DNA from: Sinorhizobium sojae CCBAU 05684
GTDB taxonomy: Bacteria; Pseudomonadota; Alphaproteobacteria; Rhizobiales; Rhizobiaceae
NCBI RefSeq assembly: GCF_002288525.1
Contig: NZ_CP023068.1
Location: 124,001-188,000, forward strand
Direction of reading: 5' to 3'
Length of the DNA: 64,000 bases
Below are positions 29,529 through 38,158 of the stretch, one piece after another. The position numbers and the translations under genes are program-made. The notes beneath the pieces are model-generated. The model made no database searches and was not told the origin of the DNA. It saw nothing but the letters and a program-made list of their open reading frames with translations. Position 1 is the stretch's first letter; each line of letters begins with the position of its first letter.

Positions 29529-31202
29529 TCACGCCGGCGGTGCTTGGAAGTGGGGCCTGTCGATAAGGGTCCCGCGGTAAGCGAATAGCAAGCCAGTCAG
29601 ACGATGGGAGACAACGACCCTGAAGCGGTAGAAGCCATTGGTATCCTCTGCTCCAGCTCTGATGCGTGGTGCAAGGCGGCTCGGTAGTGCGAGTCCGCCA
29701 AAACTCCAACCGCAAAACTCCCAGGAAATTCCGTTTGGCGTTGGCTGGAGGTCGAATTTGAATCGCAGCGGACCGAAGCGTTCTTCGAACAGTCCGAGAG
29801 GTCCGGCATCGCACAGGCGCGAGGAGAAACTCGAGTTACCAAAGCGACGGACCCACTTTTCACCGTCATTGTCCTGATTCAGCATTACTTCAACGTCGTG
29901 TGGACCTGTCCGAGGAAGACCCTGTAGCCAGCGCAATGCCTTGGCGACCACGTTTTTTCCACTGCGCGCGACCGCGCGGCCGGACAACGTTTGGTGCTCG
30001 CCTCCATGCACTGTCTTGATACAAGCTGGCAACGTCGCCCACCTGTTGCCGAGCAGGCGCTCGAACAGGATGTTGCTTTGAGGCAGTCCGTCATCGACGC
30101 GTGTACTGATCGGCAGATGCGCGAGTTCGCGCAAGATGTCCCGCTGATCGAGCAAGCCGACGCAGGCCGTGGCGCCTCGCGTCATCTCACGCCCCTCCAG
30201 CAATGCCCGGATTAATGCGGCCGCTGGCGCCGCCGGTGTGTTCGGCCCTGAGTTGGCTTCTGCGGCCAGCGCCCAGCGCGCGCGAATCGGCCGATCCTGC
30301 TTATCACGACCAATCGCTTCCACGATCATCCCGCCGCGGTCTGAGCCAAACGCCGCCAGTGCGTCTGCCATTGTCCGGATCGGTCTAGCCAATGACCGCA
30401 GTGATCGGATGATCCCCCAATGTACCGGGAGGCTGAGCAGTGTGAGGCCGTGGTGCATCACCGGTAGCTCGAGGCCGGCCATGAACAGCGCGGTGCTTCG
30501 AACTGGGAAGCGCCGGGCAAGAAGATCCAAGTCTGGCGTTTCGCAGATCGAGCCCCATCGCCAACCAAGGCCCGGCATGTAGAGCATGCGTTGCCCAGAC
30601 CAGCCGCGCACGATCTGCCAGGTGCCGTTGCGGAAGGCACGAACGGGCTGCCCGACATAGGACAGGATCGCCTCGATCACTGAAAGGCCGCGCGGGGCTC
30701 GAGCGCCGGGCGAAATCGCCACCACGATTTCATCAATAGCTCGCCAGCCTTCGACAAGATGATCGAGGGCCGCCTGGGAGAGGGCCGGGGTCGAACTCGC
30801 GGCGGTGACAGCGAGGACGCCAGCTTGTCTTGCAGATTCATCAAGCGCGTCTGGAAAGCCTGCGACAAAGTCACGTGCATCGGCGAGATCGACATAGTGC
30901 GCGCCGTGCCGGACAGCCGCCTGCGCCAAGCGGTAGTCGCTTCCCTGGAATGGTCCGGCAGCATCCACGACGAGCCACGGTGAAAGCTCGCTCAGATCCG
31001 GCGGGCGCAACCGATCGAAAGAACGGACTAGAATTCTGGCGCGTGCACCGTTTCCGACGAGCGATGCTCGTAACGCCTCCAGCGCGCCGGTTCCTCGCGC
31101 AGCAAGAATCAGTTCCACTTCGGCGTGTTTTGCTAATAGTGCCGCGAGGCGGCTTCCGAAGGTACCAGTCGCTCCGACCAAAAGTACACGCCGTGCCATC
31201 AT
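29529..31202 (-). CDS. Saccharopine-dehydrogenase-like NAD(P)-binding protein with C-terminal DUF4166
   Basis: A protein of about 557 residues. The N-terminus is a Rossmann fold (RRVLLVGATGTFGSRLAA) of the saccharopine dehydrogenase NADP-binding type, continuing through about residue 350. The C-terminal 180 residues (from LGNRWATLPACIKTVHGG) resemble DUF4166, with the family's YRFRVVVSHRLTGLLFAYRG ending. Such fusions are annotated as oxidoreductases of unknown substrate. The start is one of two adjacent ATGs (31200-31202 or 31197-31199); an upstream TTG at 31208 is less likely. It stands alone after the debris zone. Confidence 0.75.
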   Translation of the reverse strand: MMARRVLLVGATGTFGSRLAALLAKHAEVELILAARGTGALEALRASLVGNGARARILVRSFDRLRPPDLSELSPWLVVDAAGPFQGSDYRLAQAAVRHGAHYVDLADARDFVAGFPDALDESARQAGVLAVTAASSTPALSQAALDHLVEGWRAIDEIVVAISPGARAPRGLSVIEAILSYVGQPVRAFRNGTWQIVRGWSGQRMLYMPGLGWRWGSICETPDLDLLARRFPVRSTALFMAGLELPVMHHGLTLLSLPVHWGIIRSLRSLARPIRTMADALAAFGSDRGGMIVEAIGRDKQDRPIRARWALAAEANSGPNTPAAPAAALIRALLEGREMTRGATACVGLLDQRDILRELAHLPISTRVDDGLPQSNILFERLLGNRWATLPACIKTVHGGEHQTLSGRAVARSGKNVVAKALRWLQGLPRTGPHDVEVMLNQDNDGEKWVRRFGNSSFSSRLCDAGPLGLFEERFGPLRFKFDLQPTPNGISWEFCGWSFGGLALPSRLAPRIRAGAEDTNGFYRFRVVVSHRLTGLLFAYRGTLIDRPHFQAPPA

Positions 31203-31480
31203 TTCCAATGCCCAACAACGAAGCGTGTTCGATCAACGGTAGGTGAAATCAATGAGGCGTCACGCCGGCCCGAACATGCGATAGCAGTTGTGTGTGATCT
31301 GCGAAAGGCCACGCTGACATCTGTCGATAGGCACTGGGGCCGCCTTCGGCAGCCGGGCGCACGAGCGCCTGCTTTGAGGACATTCCGGACGAAGCGGTTG
31401 AGCTTGACCGATATCAGGCGCGAGTAAATCCCTTTTAAACGCTTTGCCTCAGAGGCACCACGTGCCGGTCAATGTGGCGG

Positions 31481-31930
31481 CTAATCGGAATCGCCGATCT
31501 GTTCGAGGTTCTCATGAATTTGCTTCAGAGCGTTCTTGATCCTGTTCACTTCGTCCTCACTGAAGCTCTTTATGCTCACCTCTTCGAAATGTGCTGCAAT
31601 GGGCATGAGATCGTCCACCAGCTTCTCCCCGGCCTTGGTCAGGTCGATCCGGACGGTCCGGCCATTGTCTTCAGGGCGCACGCGCGAGACCAGGCCGACC
31701 TGCTTCATGGCCGTGACCAGTCTCGAGAGGGTCGAAATCTCGACCGTGACCATGGCGCTGAGATCGCCCAGCCGCTGTGGGCCTTCCTGCCGGAGAACCG
31801 CCATGACGCGGTACATGGGAAGGGTGAGGTCGTGCTCTGCGAGCCTTTGCGAAAACAGCTCGCCCATCCTGACGCCGACGCGGTTGAGCAGGTAGGGCAG
31901 TGAACTCGTGAAGCGGTAGGTCATTTTCAT
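31481..31930 (-). CDS. graR: MarR-family regulator of the gamma-resorcylate pathway
   Basis: A 149-residue winged-helix regulator of the MarR family. The DNA-binding region is QRLGDLSAMVTVEISTLSR (about residues 52-70) and the wing is SRVRPEDNGRTVRIDLT. It is divergent from the gra-type catabolic genes, with a palindrome at 32057-32082 between them. In Rhizobium sp. MTP-10005, a MarR-type graR heads the gra operon in the same position. It is expected to repress the operon until a pathway compound binds; that is inference. Confidence 0.8.
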   Translation of the reverse strand: MKMTYRFTSSLPYLLNRVGVRMGELFSQRLAEHDLTLPMYRVMAVLRQEGPQRLGDLSAMVTVEISTLSRLVTAMKQVGLVSRVRPEDNGRTVRIDLTKAGEKLVDDLMPIAAHFEEVSIKSFSEDEVNRIKNALKQIHENLEQIGDSD

Positions 31931-32056
31931 TCACAATTGTTGCGTGGGGCATGGTTAGCGCTTGCCGCCCCGCCATGCAAGCAAGCGAGACGATGCACCA
32001 CCGCCCGGCCGAGCGCCTCGTCGATGCCCTGCGCCTCCTTTAAGATAATTGTGTAG

Positions 32057-32082
32057 ACAACATTTGCAAATGCAAATATTGT
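32057..32082. promoter_or_regulatory. Palindromic operator between graR and graD
   Basis: Nested inverted arms ACAA-n-ATTTGC and GCAAAT-n-TTGT surround an AAAT centre, giving an almost fully symmetric 26-bp site in the divergent promoter region. It lies 29 bases before the graD start codon and is a strong candidate for MarR-family (GraR) binding. Confidence 0.7.
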
Positions 32083-32110
32083 CACTTGCAGATTGGGAGG
32101 AGGAAGTCTC

Positions 32111-32620
32111 ATGACCTTGACTGTCGTTCCAGACGAAACCGTTGGCACCAGCTTTCGCGCCATGATGCGGAAATTCCCGGCCACGGTGACATTGGTCACA
32201 GGCTGTAACGAAGGGGTCGATCACGGCATGACGGTGACGGCCGTCACCTCTGTTTCGATGGAACCGCCAGCACTGGTCGTCTGCCTCAACAACCGGTCCT
32301 ACCTGCATGAAATGGTTCTGTGCCAGCCTCATTTTGCGGTGAACGTACTGACGCAGGAGCAGCGGCCTCTTTCCGATGCATTCAGCGGCAAGGTCGCGCC
32401 GGAGGACAGGTTCCAGCCGGACGAATGGGAGCGTCATGGATCTGGCGTCCTCATGCTTGCGGGCGCTCATGCGCGGGTGGTCTGCCGGCGCGTCGCCGCA
32501 GTGCCCTACGGAACCCATACCCTTTTTATCGGCCAGGTTATCGACGCTTTCGTGGACGATGTGACCCGGCCTCTTCTCTACGAGAATGCGCGGTACTGCA
32601 TTTCGCAGCCTGCCGCTTGA
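32111..32620 (+). CDS. graD: Flavin reductase component of resorcinol hydroxylase
   Basis: A 169-residue flavin reductase of the HpaC family, which supplies reduced flavin to the oxygenase encoded next. Typical features are the N-terminal FRAMMRKFPATVTLVTG, then MTVTAVTSVSMEPPALVVCL and PYGTHTLFIGQV near the C-terminus. The ATG at 32111 is preceded by GGAGGAGGAAG. The gene order (reductase, oxygenase, decarboxylase) repeats graD-graA-graF of the known gamma-resorcylate operon. Confidence 0.85.
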   Translation: MTLTVVPDETVGTSFRAMMRKFPATVTLVTGCNEGVDHGMTVTAVTSVSMEPPALVVCLNNRSYLHEMVLCQPHFAVNVLTQEQRPLSDAFSGKVAPEDRFQPDEWERHGSGVLMLAGAHARVVCRRVAAVPYGTHTLFIGQVIDAFVDDVTRPLLYENARYCISQPAA

Positions 32621-32649
32621 GTCCCGCAATCAGTTTCAGGAGGGAACCC

Positions 32650-33870
32650 ATGACACTCGGCGCTATCGAAGCCATGAGGGAGGACGTTGCCGTCATCGGC
32701 GGGAGCCTTAAAGACCGCGTGGCGCAACTAGTCCCTCTCATCCGGCAGCGGGCATTGGAAACCGAGCGCATGCGGCGGGTGCCGGCGGCCAACATCGCGG
32801 CCCTGCGTGAGATCGGTTATTTCGACGCGGTAAAGCCTGCGGCCTATGGCGGTTCGCCGCGGCCTTTCGCTGAACTCGTCGACGCGAATATCGAGCTTTC
32901 CGCCGCCTGCGCCTCCACCGGCTGGGTCGCGGGCCTTCTCTCGGCGCATCAATGGCTGCTCGCCATGTTCCCGAAGCAGGCGCAGGAAGATGTCTGGGGC
33001 GAAAATCCCGACGCGCTGCTCTGCGGCTCCTATGCGCCCATCTCCATGGCCGAGCGCGTCGAAGGCGGTTATCGCCTCAACGGGCGCTGGTCCTTCGCCA
33101 GCGGCTGCGACAATGCGCAATGGTCGCTGTGCGCGGCCATCCTTCCCCCTTATGGCGAGGAAAAGCCGGTTCCCGCCTTTCTGCTCGTTCCGGCGCACGA
33201 ATACACGATTGACGACACCTGGAATGTGGTGGGTCTCGCCGGCACGGGCTCCAAGACCCTGGTGCCCGACAATGTGGTGGTGCCGGAGCATCGCGTTCTG
33301 GCATTCCCGCAGGCCACCAGCGGGAGGACGCCAGGCGCCAAAGTCTACCCGGGTCAGGCCTTGTTCAACATGCCTCTGCTGACAGGCATTCCCTCCTGCC
33401 TGGCCTCCGCCGCCGTGGGTGCCGCCAAGGGCGCGCTCGAAAGCTATGCAGCCTCGATCTCGACACGCGTCACGCGCGGCGCGGTGGCCGGCGGCAACAA
33501 CCGCATGGCCGAGTTTCCCACCATTCAGCTTCGCGTCGCGGAAGCGGCGGCAAGCGTCGATGCCGCACGCGAAATCCTCCTACGCGATGTCACCAATGCC
33601 GAGGCATTGGCCGGGTCAGGGAATGCGTTCACGGTGGAGGACCGCCTCGTCAGTCGCCGTGGCCAGGCCTTCGCGGTGAGCCTCGCGTTGCGCGCCGTCG
33701 AAGCGCTCAATGCCTCGACCGGCGGCACAGGACTCGGTCTGGAAAATCCCGTCCAGCGCGCCTGGCGGGACGCAAATGCGGTCGGCCGACACATCAGCAT
33801 GAACTGGGACGCCGTCGGAACTATGGTCGGCCAGCACATGCTCGGTCTCGAACCCAAGGGTCAGTACTGA
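32650..33870 (+). CDS. graA: Resorcinol hydroxylase, oxygenase component
   Basis: A 406-residue flavin-dependent monooxygenase of the acyl-CoA-dehydrogenase-like (HpaA/HsaA) fold. It begins after AGGAGGGAACCC at the ATG 32650. The N-terminal helical domain is followed by the substrate-binding block GRWSFASGCDNAQW and the C-terminal LNASTGGTGLGLENPVQRAW. It should oxidise resorcinol to hydroxyquinol with the GraD reductase. Length is close to that of MTP-10005 GraA (about 409 residues as recalled). Substrate is inferred from the decarboxylase and the dioxygenase that follow. Confidence 0.85.
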   Translation: MTLGAIEAMREDVAVIGGSLKDRVAQLVPLIRQRALETERMRRVPAANIAALREIGYFDAVKPAAYGGSPRPFAELVDANIELSAACASTGWVAGLLSAHQWLLAMFPKQAQEDVWGENPDALLCGSYAPISMAERVEGGYRLNGRWSFASGCDNAQWSLCAAILPPYGEEKPVPAFLLVPAHEYTIDDTWNVVGLAGTGSKTLVPDNVVVPEHRVLAFPQATSGRTPGAKVYPGQALFNMPLLTGIPSCLASAAVGAAKGALESYAASISTRVTRGAVAGGNNRMAEFPTIQLRVAEAAASVDAAREILLRDVTNAEALAGSGNAFTVEDRLVSRRGQAFAVSLALRAVEALNASTGGTGLGLENPVQRAWRDANAVGRHISMNWDAVGTMVGQHMLGLEPKGQY

Positions 33871-33902
33871 CCCGCGCTCGAACAAACCTCAAGGGAGGAA
33901 AC

Positions 33903-34877
33903 ATGCAAGGCAAGATTGCGCTCGAGGAGCATTTCGCTATTCGCGAAACGTTGATGGATTCAGCCGGGTTCGTGCCGGGGGACTATTGGACGGAGTTGCA
34001 AGGCAGGCTGCTCGATATCCAGGACACGCGCCTGAGGCTCATGGACCGGCATGGGATCGACATGATGGTCCTGTCGCTCAACGCGCCCGCCGTTCAGGCA
34101 ATCCCCGATACGGGCAAGGCAGTCGAAATCTCGCGCCGCGCGAACGATGCCCTGGCCGAGGAGTGCGCAAAGCGCCCTAGCAGGTTCCGCGCCTTTGCCG
34201 CCCTGCCGCTGCAGGACCCGGAAGCGGCATCGCGCGAGCTGGAGCGCTGCGTCAAGGATCTCGGCTTCGTCGGCGCGCTGGTCAACGGCTTCAGCCAGCG
34301 CAACGACACCAAAGACCTGCTTTACTACGATCTGCCGCTATATCGTAGCTTCTGGGCCACGGTCGCCGCGCTCGATGTGCCTTTCTACCTGCATCCGCGC
34401 AATCCCCTGCCAGAGGATAGCCGCATCTATGAAGGCCATCCCTGGCTGATGGGCCCCACCTGGGCCTTCGCGCAGGAAACGGCGGTTCACGCGCTCCGGC
34501 TGATGGGTTCGGGTCTCTTCGACGAGCATCCCGGCCTGCAGATCATCCTCGGCCACATGGGCGAGGGGCTGCCCTACATGATGTGGCGGATCGACAACCG
34601 CAATGCATGGGTGAAGGTGCCGCCGAAATATCCGGCGAGGCGGCGCATCGCGGACTATTTCAACGAGAACTTCTACATCACTACCTCTGGGAACTTCCGC
34701 ACCCAGACGCTGATTGACGCCATGCTGGAGATCGGCTCCGGCCGCATTCTATTCTCCACCGATTGGCCGTTCGAGAACATCGATCACGCCGCAGACTGGT
34801 TCGACAGCACCACCATTTCGGAGGCGGATCGCACCAAGATCGGCCGTACGAACGCAAAGGCGCTCTTCAACCTGTAG
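33903..34877 (+). CDS. graF: Gamma-resorcylate decarboxylase
   Basis: A 324-residue amidohydrolase-fold decarboxylase that converts 2,6-dihydroxybenzoate to resorcinol without added cofactor. The zinc ligands of the characterised rhizobial enzyme are all in register: Glu8 and His10 (ALEEH), His164 (FYLHPRNPLP), His218 (LGHMGEG) and Asp287 (FSTDWPFENIDHA). Near-identity to the recalled MTP-10005 enzyme supports the specific name. The reaction is reversible. It sits 32 bases after graA with AGGGAGG as ribosome-binding site. Confidence 0.93.
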   Translation: MQGKIALEEHFAIRETLMDSAGFVPGDYWTELQGRLLDIQDTRLRLMDRHGIDMMVLSLNAPAVQAIPDTGKAVEISRRANDALAEECAKRPSRFRAFAALPLQDPEAASRELERCVKDLGFVGALVNGFSQRNDTKDLLYYDLPLYRSFWATVAALDVPFYLHPRNPLPEDSRIYEGHPWLMGPTWAFAQETAVHALRLMGSGLFDEHPGLQIILGHMGEGLPYMMWRIDNRNAWVKVPPKYPARRRIADYFNENFYITTSGNFRTQTLIDAMLEIGSGRILFSTDWPFENIDHAADWFDSTTISEADRTKIGRTNAKALFNL

Positions 34878-34887
34878 GAGGCGGACC

Positions 34888-35772
34888 ATGACGGACGGCA
34901 AATATCCGCTCTTCTCAGAGGAGAACTCTGCGGAGGTGGTCAATGCTCGCATGGGCGCGGATATCGACCCGCGCCTGCGCGAAGTGATGGGCGCCATCGT
35001 GCGCCATCTTCATGCGGCGGTGAAGGAAGTGGAACCGACCCACGAGGAGTGGCTGACGGCAATCGAGATCCTGACCAAGACCGGCCACATGTGCACGGAC
35101 TGGCGGCAGGAGTTCATCCTGCTGTCGGACGTGCTTGGCGTGTCCATGCTGGTCGATGCGATCAACCATCGCCGCCCGTCCGGCGCGACGGAAAACACGA
35201 TCCTCGGACCGTTTTACGTGCCCGAGGCGCCCCGCTACGAGCGCGGCACCAATATCTGTCTCGATGGAAAGGGCGAGCCGCTGTTGGTGGGCGGCTTCGT
35301 TCGCGATACAGAGGGGAAACCGATCGAGGGCGCGCTGATCGACATCTGGCAGACCAATGACGACGGCTTTTACGACGTGCAACAGAAGGGCGTGCAGCCG
35401 GACTGGAACCTGCGCGGCGTCTTCACTACGGACGAACAAGGCAGCTATCGCTTCCGCTCGGTCAAGCCGCGCTATTATCCCATCCCGGATGACGGGCCGG
35501 TGGGCAAACTGCTCGGCCAGCTCGGGCGGCATCCCAACCGCGCGGCGCATATCCATTTCATCGTCACCGCGCCGGGTTACGATCCGCTCATCACCCACAT
35601 CTTCCCGCCGGACTGCGAATTTATCGATCAGGACGCGGTGTTCGGCGTAAAGGAGAGCCTGATCGCGGATTTCCGGCGGATCGAGGAGCCCGGAACGGGC
35701 GAAGATGCGGGTCTCGCAGCACCCTACTGGAGCGTGAATTGGGACTTCGTTCTAATACGATCGGGTGCCTGA
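34888..35772 (+). CDS. graB: Hydroxyquinol 1,2-dioxygenase
   Basis: A 294-residue Fe(III) intradiol dioxygenase that opens hydroxyquinol to maleylacetate. Iron ligands line up as Tyr162 (DGFYDV), Tyr197 (RYYPIP), His221 and His223 (AAHIHF). An N-terminal helical dimerisation domain comes first. The ATG at 34888 follows TAGGAGG. The gene is placed before the maleylacetate reductase, whereas in the recalled MTP-10005 operon the two are in the opposite order. Confidence 0.92.
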   Translation: MTDGKYPLFSEENSAEVVNARMGADIDPRLREVMGAIVRHLHAAVKEVEPTHEEWLTAIEILTKTGHMCTDWRQEFILLSDVLGVSMLVDAINHRRPSGATENTILGPFYVPEAPRYERGTNICLDGKGEPLLVGGFVRDTEGKPIEGALIDIWQTNDDGFYDVQQKGVQPDWNLRGVFTTDEQGSYRFRSVKPRYYPIPDDGPVGKLLGQLGRHPNRAAHIHFIVTAPGYDPLITHIFPPDCEFIDQDAVFGVKESLIADFRRIEEPGTGEDAGLAAPYWSVNWDFVLIRSGA

Positions 35773-35773
35773 C

Positions 35774-36829
35774 ATGCAGCCATTCACATATACCGGGCTT
35801 CCCACGAGGGTCATTTTCGGCCACGGCACGCTCGAAAAGCTTGGCCCCGAGGTGGATCGCCTCGGCATCTCGCGCGCGCTGGTACTTTCAACGCCTCATC
35901 AGCGGGACATGGCGGAGGATACCGCGCAGCGCCTCGGTTCGCTTGCTGCCGGCATCTTTTCGGAAGCGGCCATGCACACGCCCGTCGATGTCACCGAGCG
36001 GGCGATGCGCGAGGTCGAGCGCGGCGGAGCGGACGGCATTGTTGCCATAGGCGGCGGGTCGACGACTGGACTCGGCAAGGCGATTGCGCTGCGCACCGAT
36101 CTGCCGCAGCTGGTGGTGCCGACTACCTATGCTGGCTCGGAAATGACGCCAATCCTTGGCCAGACGGAAAATGGCCGCAAGACCACGCTGCGCGACCCGA
36201 AGGTGCTTCCCGAAACGGTCATCTATGACGTCTCGCTGACGCTCGGGCTGCCGGTGAAGCTCTCCGCCGTCAGCGGTCTCAATGCCATAGCCCATGCAGT
36301 GGAGGCGCTTTACGCGCAGGACCGCAACCCTGTGATCGACCTAATGGCCGAGGAAGGCATCGCAGCGCTCGCCCGTTCGCTCCCCGCCACCATAACCAAG
36401 CCGGACGATCTCGATGCGCGGTCGGATGCGCTTTATGGCGCATGGCTCTGCGGCATCTGCCTCGGCTCTGTCGGCATGGCGCTGCATCACAAGCTCTGCC
36501 ACACGCTGGGGGGCATGTTCAATCTTCCCCACGCGGAAACGCACGCCGTCATCCTGCCCCATGCGATGCGCTACAACATGCAGGCCGCACCAATAGCCGC
36601 TGGAAGGGTAGCGCGCGCGCTCGGGGCAGGGGACGCGGCAAAGGGTTTGCAGAACCTCGCGCGCCGCGTTGGCGCACCGCTTTCGCTCAAGGAGATCGGC
36701 ATGACCGCGGAAGGCATCGATCCTGCGGTGGCCCAGGCTATGGCAAACCCATACTGGAACCCCGAGCCGCTGATCGAGGCCCGCATCCGTGACCTTCTGG
36801 AGCGCGCGTTCCATGGCTCCGATGTTTGA
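35774..36829 (+). CDS. graC: Maleylacetate reductase
   Basis: A 351-residue iron-type alcohol dehydrogenase family enzyme that reduces maleylacetate to 3-oxoadipate. It has the NAD(P)-binding GGGSTTGLGKAIA (about residue 94), PTTYAGSEMTPI and the C-terminal HHKLCHTLGG and NLPHAETHAVILPH blocks that mark maleylacetate reductases. The ATG at 35774 lies one base after the graB stop. It ends the resorcylate operon; beta-ketoadipate enzymes are presumably encoded elsewhere. Confidence 0.92.
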   Translation: MQPFTYTGLPTRVIFGHGTLEKLGPEVDRLGISRALVLSTPHQRDMAEDTAQRLGSLAAGIFSEAAMHTPVDVTERAMREVERGGADGIVAIGGGSTTGLGKAIALRTDLPQLVVPTTYAGSEMTPILGQTENGRKTTLRDPKVLPETVIYDVSLTLGLPVKLSAVSGLNAIAHAVEALYAQDRNPVIDLMAEEGIAALARSLPATITKPDDLDARSDALYGAWLCGICLGSVGMALHHKLCHTLGGMFNLPHAETHAVILPHAMRYNMQAAPIAAGRVARALGAGDAAKGLQNLARRVGAPLSLKEIGMTAEGIDPAVAQAMANPYWNPEPLIEARIRDLLERAFHGSDV

Positions 36830-36863
36830 GAGCAGCCGACCATGCAGAGGAGATCCGCTTCGC

Positions 36864-37670
36864 CTACTTCGCGTCGGCCATTGTCATGGGGGCGAAGGAA
36901 AGATCCTCGCAAAAGGCAATGAGGCGCTTGACCGCCTCCGATCCCGGCTGAACCACAGAGGGGTCGGTGCCGATCAAGGTCACCACCGCCTGCGCTTCTC
37001 CCTGCCAGTCGAGGATCGGGGCCGCGATGGCAACAAGGCCGGGAATGAACTTGCCCTCCACCGAGGCGTAGCCCTTGGCGCGGATGGTCTCAACCAGCTT
37101 GTCGATATCCCGGTCGGCTGGCACATCCGGGGCGATGGCCGGGTTCTTGCGGGCGTGACGCAACTCAGCGTCGCGGATTGCCTGAAGCGGCGCCTGGGGT
37201 GCCCAGGCGAGGAAGGCGCGGCCGGTCGCGGAGTTTAGCAGGGGCAGCGTGGTGCCGAGGCCCATGGAGGTGACCGTGGGCGAGGCGGCGCGCTCCCAGC
37301 GGATCACCGTCGCGCCCTGATTTCCCCAGACGGAGAGCAGCGTGGTCAGACCCGACTCGGTGCACAGATCGGGCAAGGCGTCAGAGGCACGGTTCACAAA
37401 GTCATGCCGGGCAAGGGCCGAAAGGCCGAGCGTCACCGCGCCGGGACCGAGGTCGTATTTGCCGGAGCGCCCGGCCTGCTCCACAAGGCTCGCATGCTGG
37501 AAGGAAGCGAGGTAGCGGTGCACCTTGCTGGGCGGCATGCGGCAATCGCGAGCCAACTCCGACAGCGACACCGGACCGCGGCGTTCCATCATGGCGACGA
37601 GCAGCCGCAATGCCGCGTCGAGCGACTGGATGCCGCCCGTCTGTCCCTCGCCCTTATCGTTCTTGGCCAT
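36864..37670 (-). CDS. IclR-family regulator of the aryl-CoA / gentisate cluster
   Basis: A 268-residue IclR regulator from the ATG at 37668-37670. The N-terminal winged helix (SLSELARDCRMPPSKVHRYL) is followed by the ligand-binding domain (about residues 95-260; SVEGKFIPGLVAIAAPI). The start overlaps the end of the thioesterase gene by 17 bases, so the two share a transcript divergent from the fused hydroxylase-ligase gene. It probably senses an aromatic acid or its CoA ester and controls that cluster; that is inferred from position. Confidence 0.85.
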   Translation of the reverse strand: MAKNDKGEGQTGGIQSLDAALRLLVAMMERRGPVSLSELARDCRMPPSKVHRYLASFQHASLVEQAGRSGKYDLGPGAVTLGLSALARHDFVNRASDALPDLCTESGLTTLLSVWGNQGATVIRWERAASPTVTSMGLGTTLPLLNSATGRAFLAWAPQAPLQAIRDAELRHARKNPAIAPDVPADRDIDKLVETIRAKGYASVEGKFIPGLVAIAAPILDWQGEAQAVVTLIGTDPSVVQPGSEAVKRLIAFCEDLSFAPMTMADAK

Positions 37671-38073
37671 TGGCTTCCACCATGCTGCGTAATGCCTCGA
37701 TTTCCGCAGCGACCATACCGGTATTGCCGTGTTTGAACAGCGCTCGCACCTCGCTGCCCACAACCGTGATGTCGCCGCCGACGCGCCCCTCGTAGGAAAG
37801 GCGCAGGGTTTTGCGGCCCCATTCTTCGAGGGAAAGGGTCAGGATCAGGCTGTCTCCATCGCGCATCGGCCGAAGGAACCGGGCGCTCGCCTCCAACAGC
37901 CCAATGCCGATGGCTCCCAACCTTTCGCAAAGCGCACCATGACCGCCGAACTGCCTGAGCCAGTCGTGGAAGGTGCGGTCGAACCATGCGTAGACGTGTG
38001 GATAAAAGACGATGCCAGCGGGATCACAATCGCCAAAACTGACCGGATAATCAAGGCTGTGTACCGTTATCAT
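37654..38073 (-). CDS. Hotdog-fold aryl-CoA thioesterase
   Basis: A 139-residue protein of the 4-hydroxybenzoyl-CoA thioesterase (YbgC-like) family. The active-site motif is FGDCDPAGIVFYPHVYAWFD near the N-terminus. The ATG at 38071-38073 has GGAG 8 bases upstream; another in-frame ATG lies at 38085. Placed divergent to the fused FAD hydroxylase / CoA ligase and near gentisate dioxygenase, it most likely releases gentisate from gentisyl-CoA. The exact acyl-CoA is inferred. Confidence 0.85.
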   Translation of the reverse strand: MITVHSLDYPVSFGDCDPAGIVFYPHVYAWFDRTFHDWLRQFGGHGALCERLGAIGIGLLEASARFLRPMRDGDSLILTLSLEEWGRKTLRLSYEGRVGGDITVVGSEVRALFKHGNTGMVAAEIEALRSMVEANGQER

Positions 38074-38158
38074 TTTCTGCTCCATAAAAAGCATTGCATA
38101 ATCTGGAAAAGAATCTATCGTCTTAATCTCGGTCTGTCGAGTGAGTTTGGGAGGACGC

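Noticed and set aside
31440..31460. GCCTCAGAGGC palindrome after the MarR gene as a terminator
   Set aside because: Stem is too short and no T-run follows on either strand.
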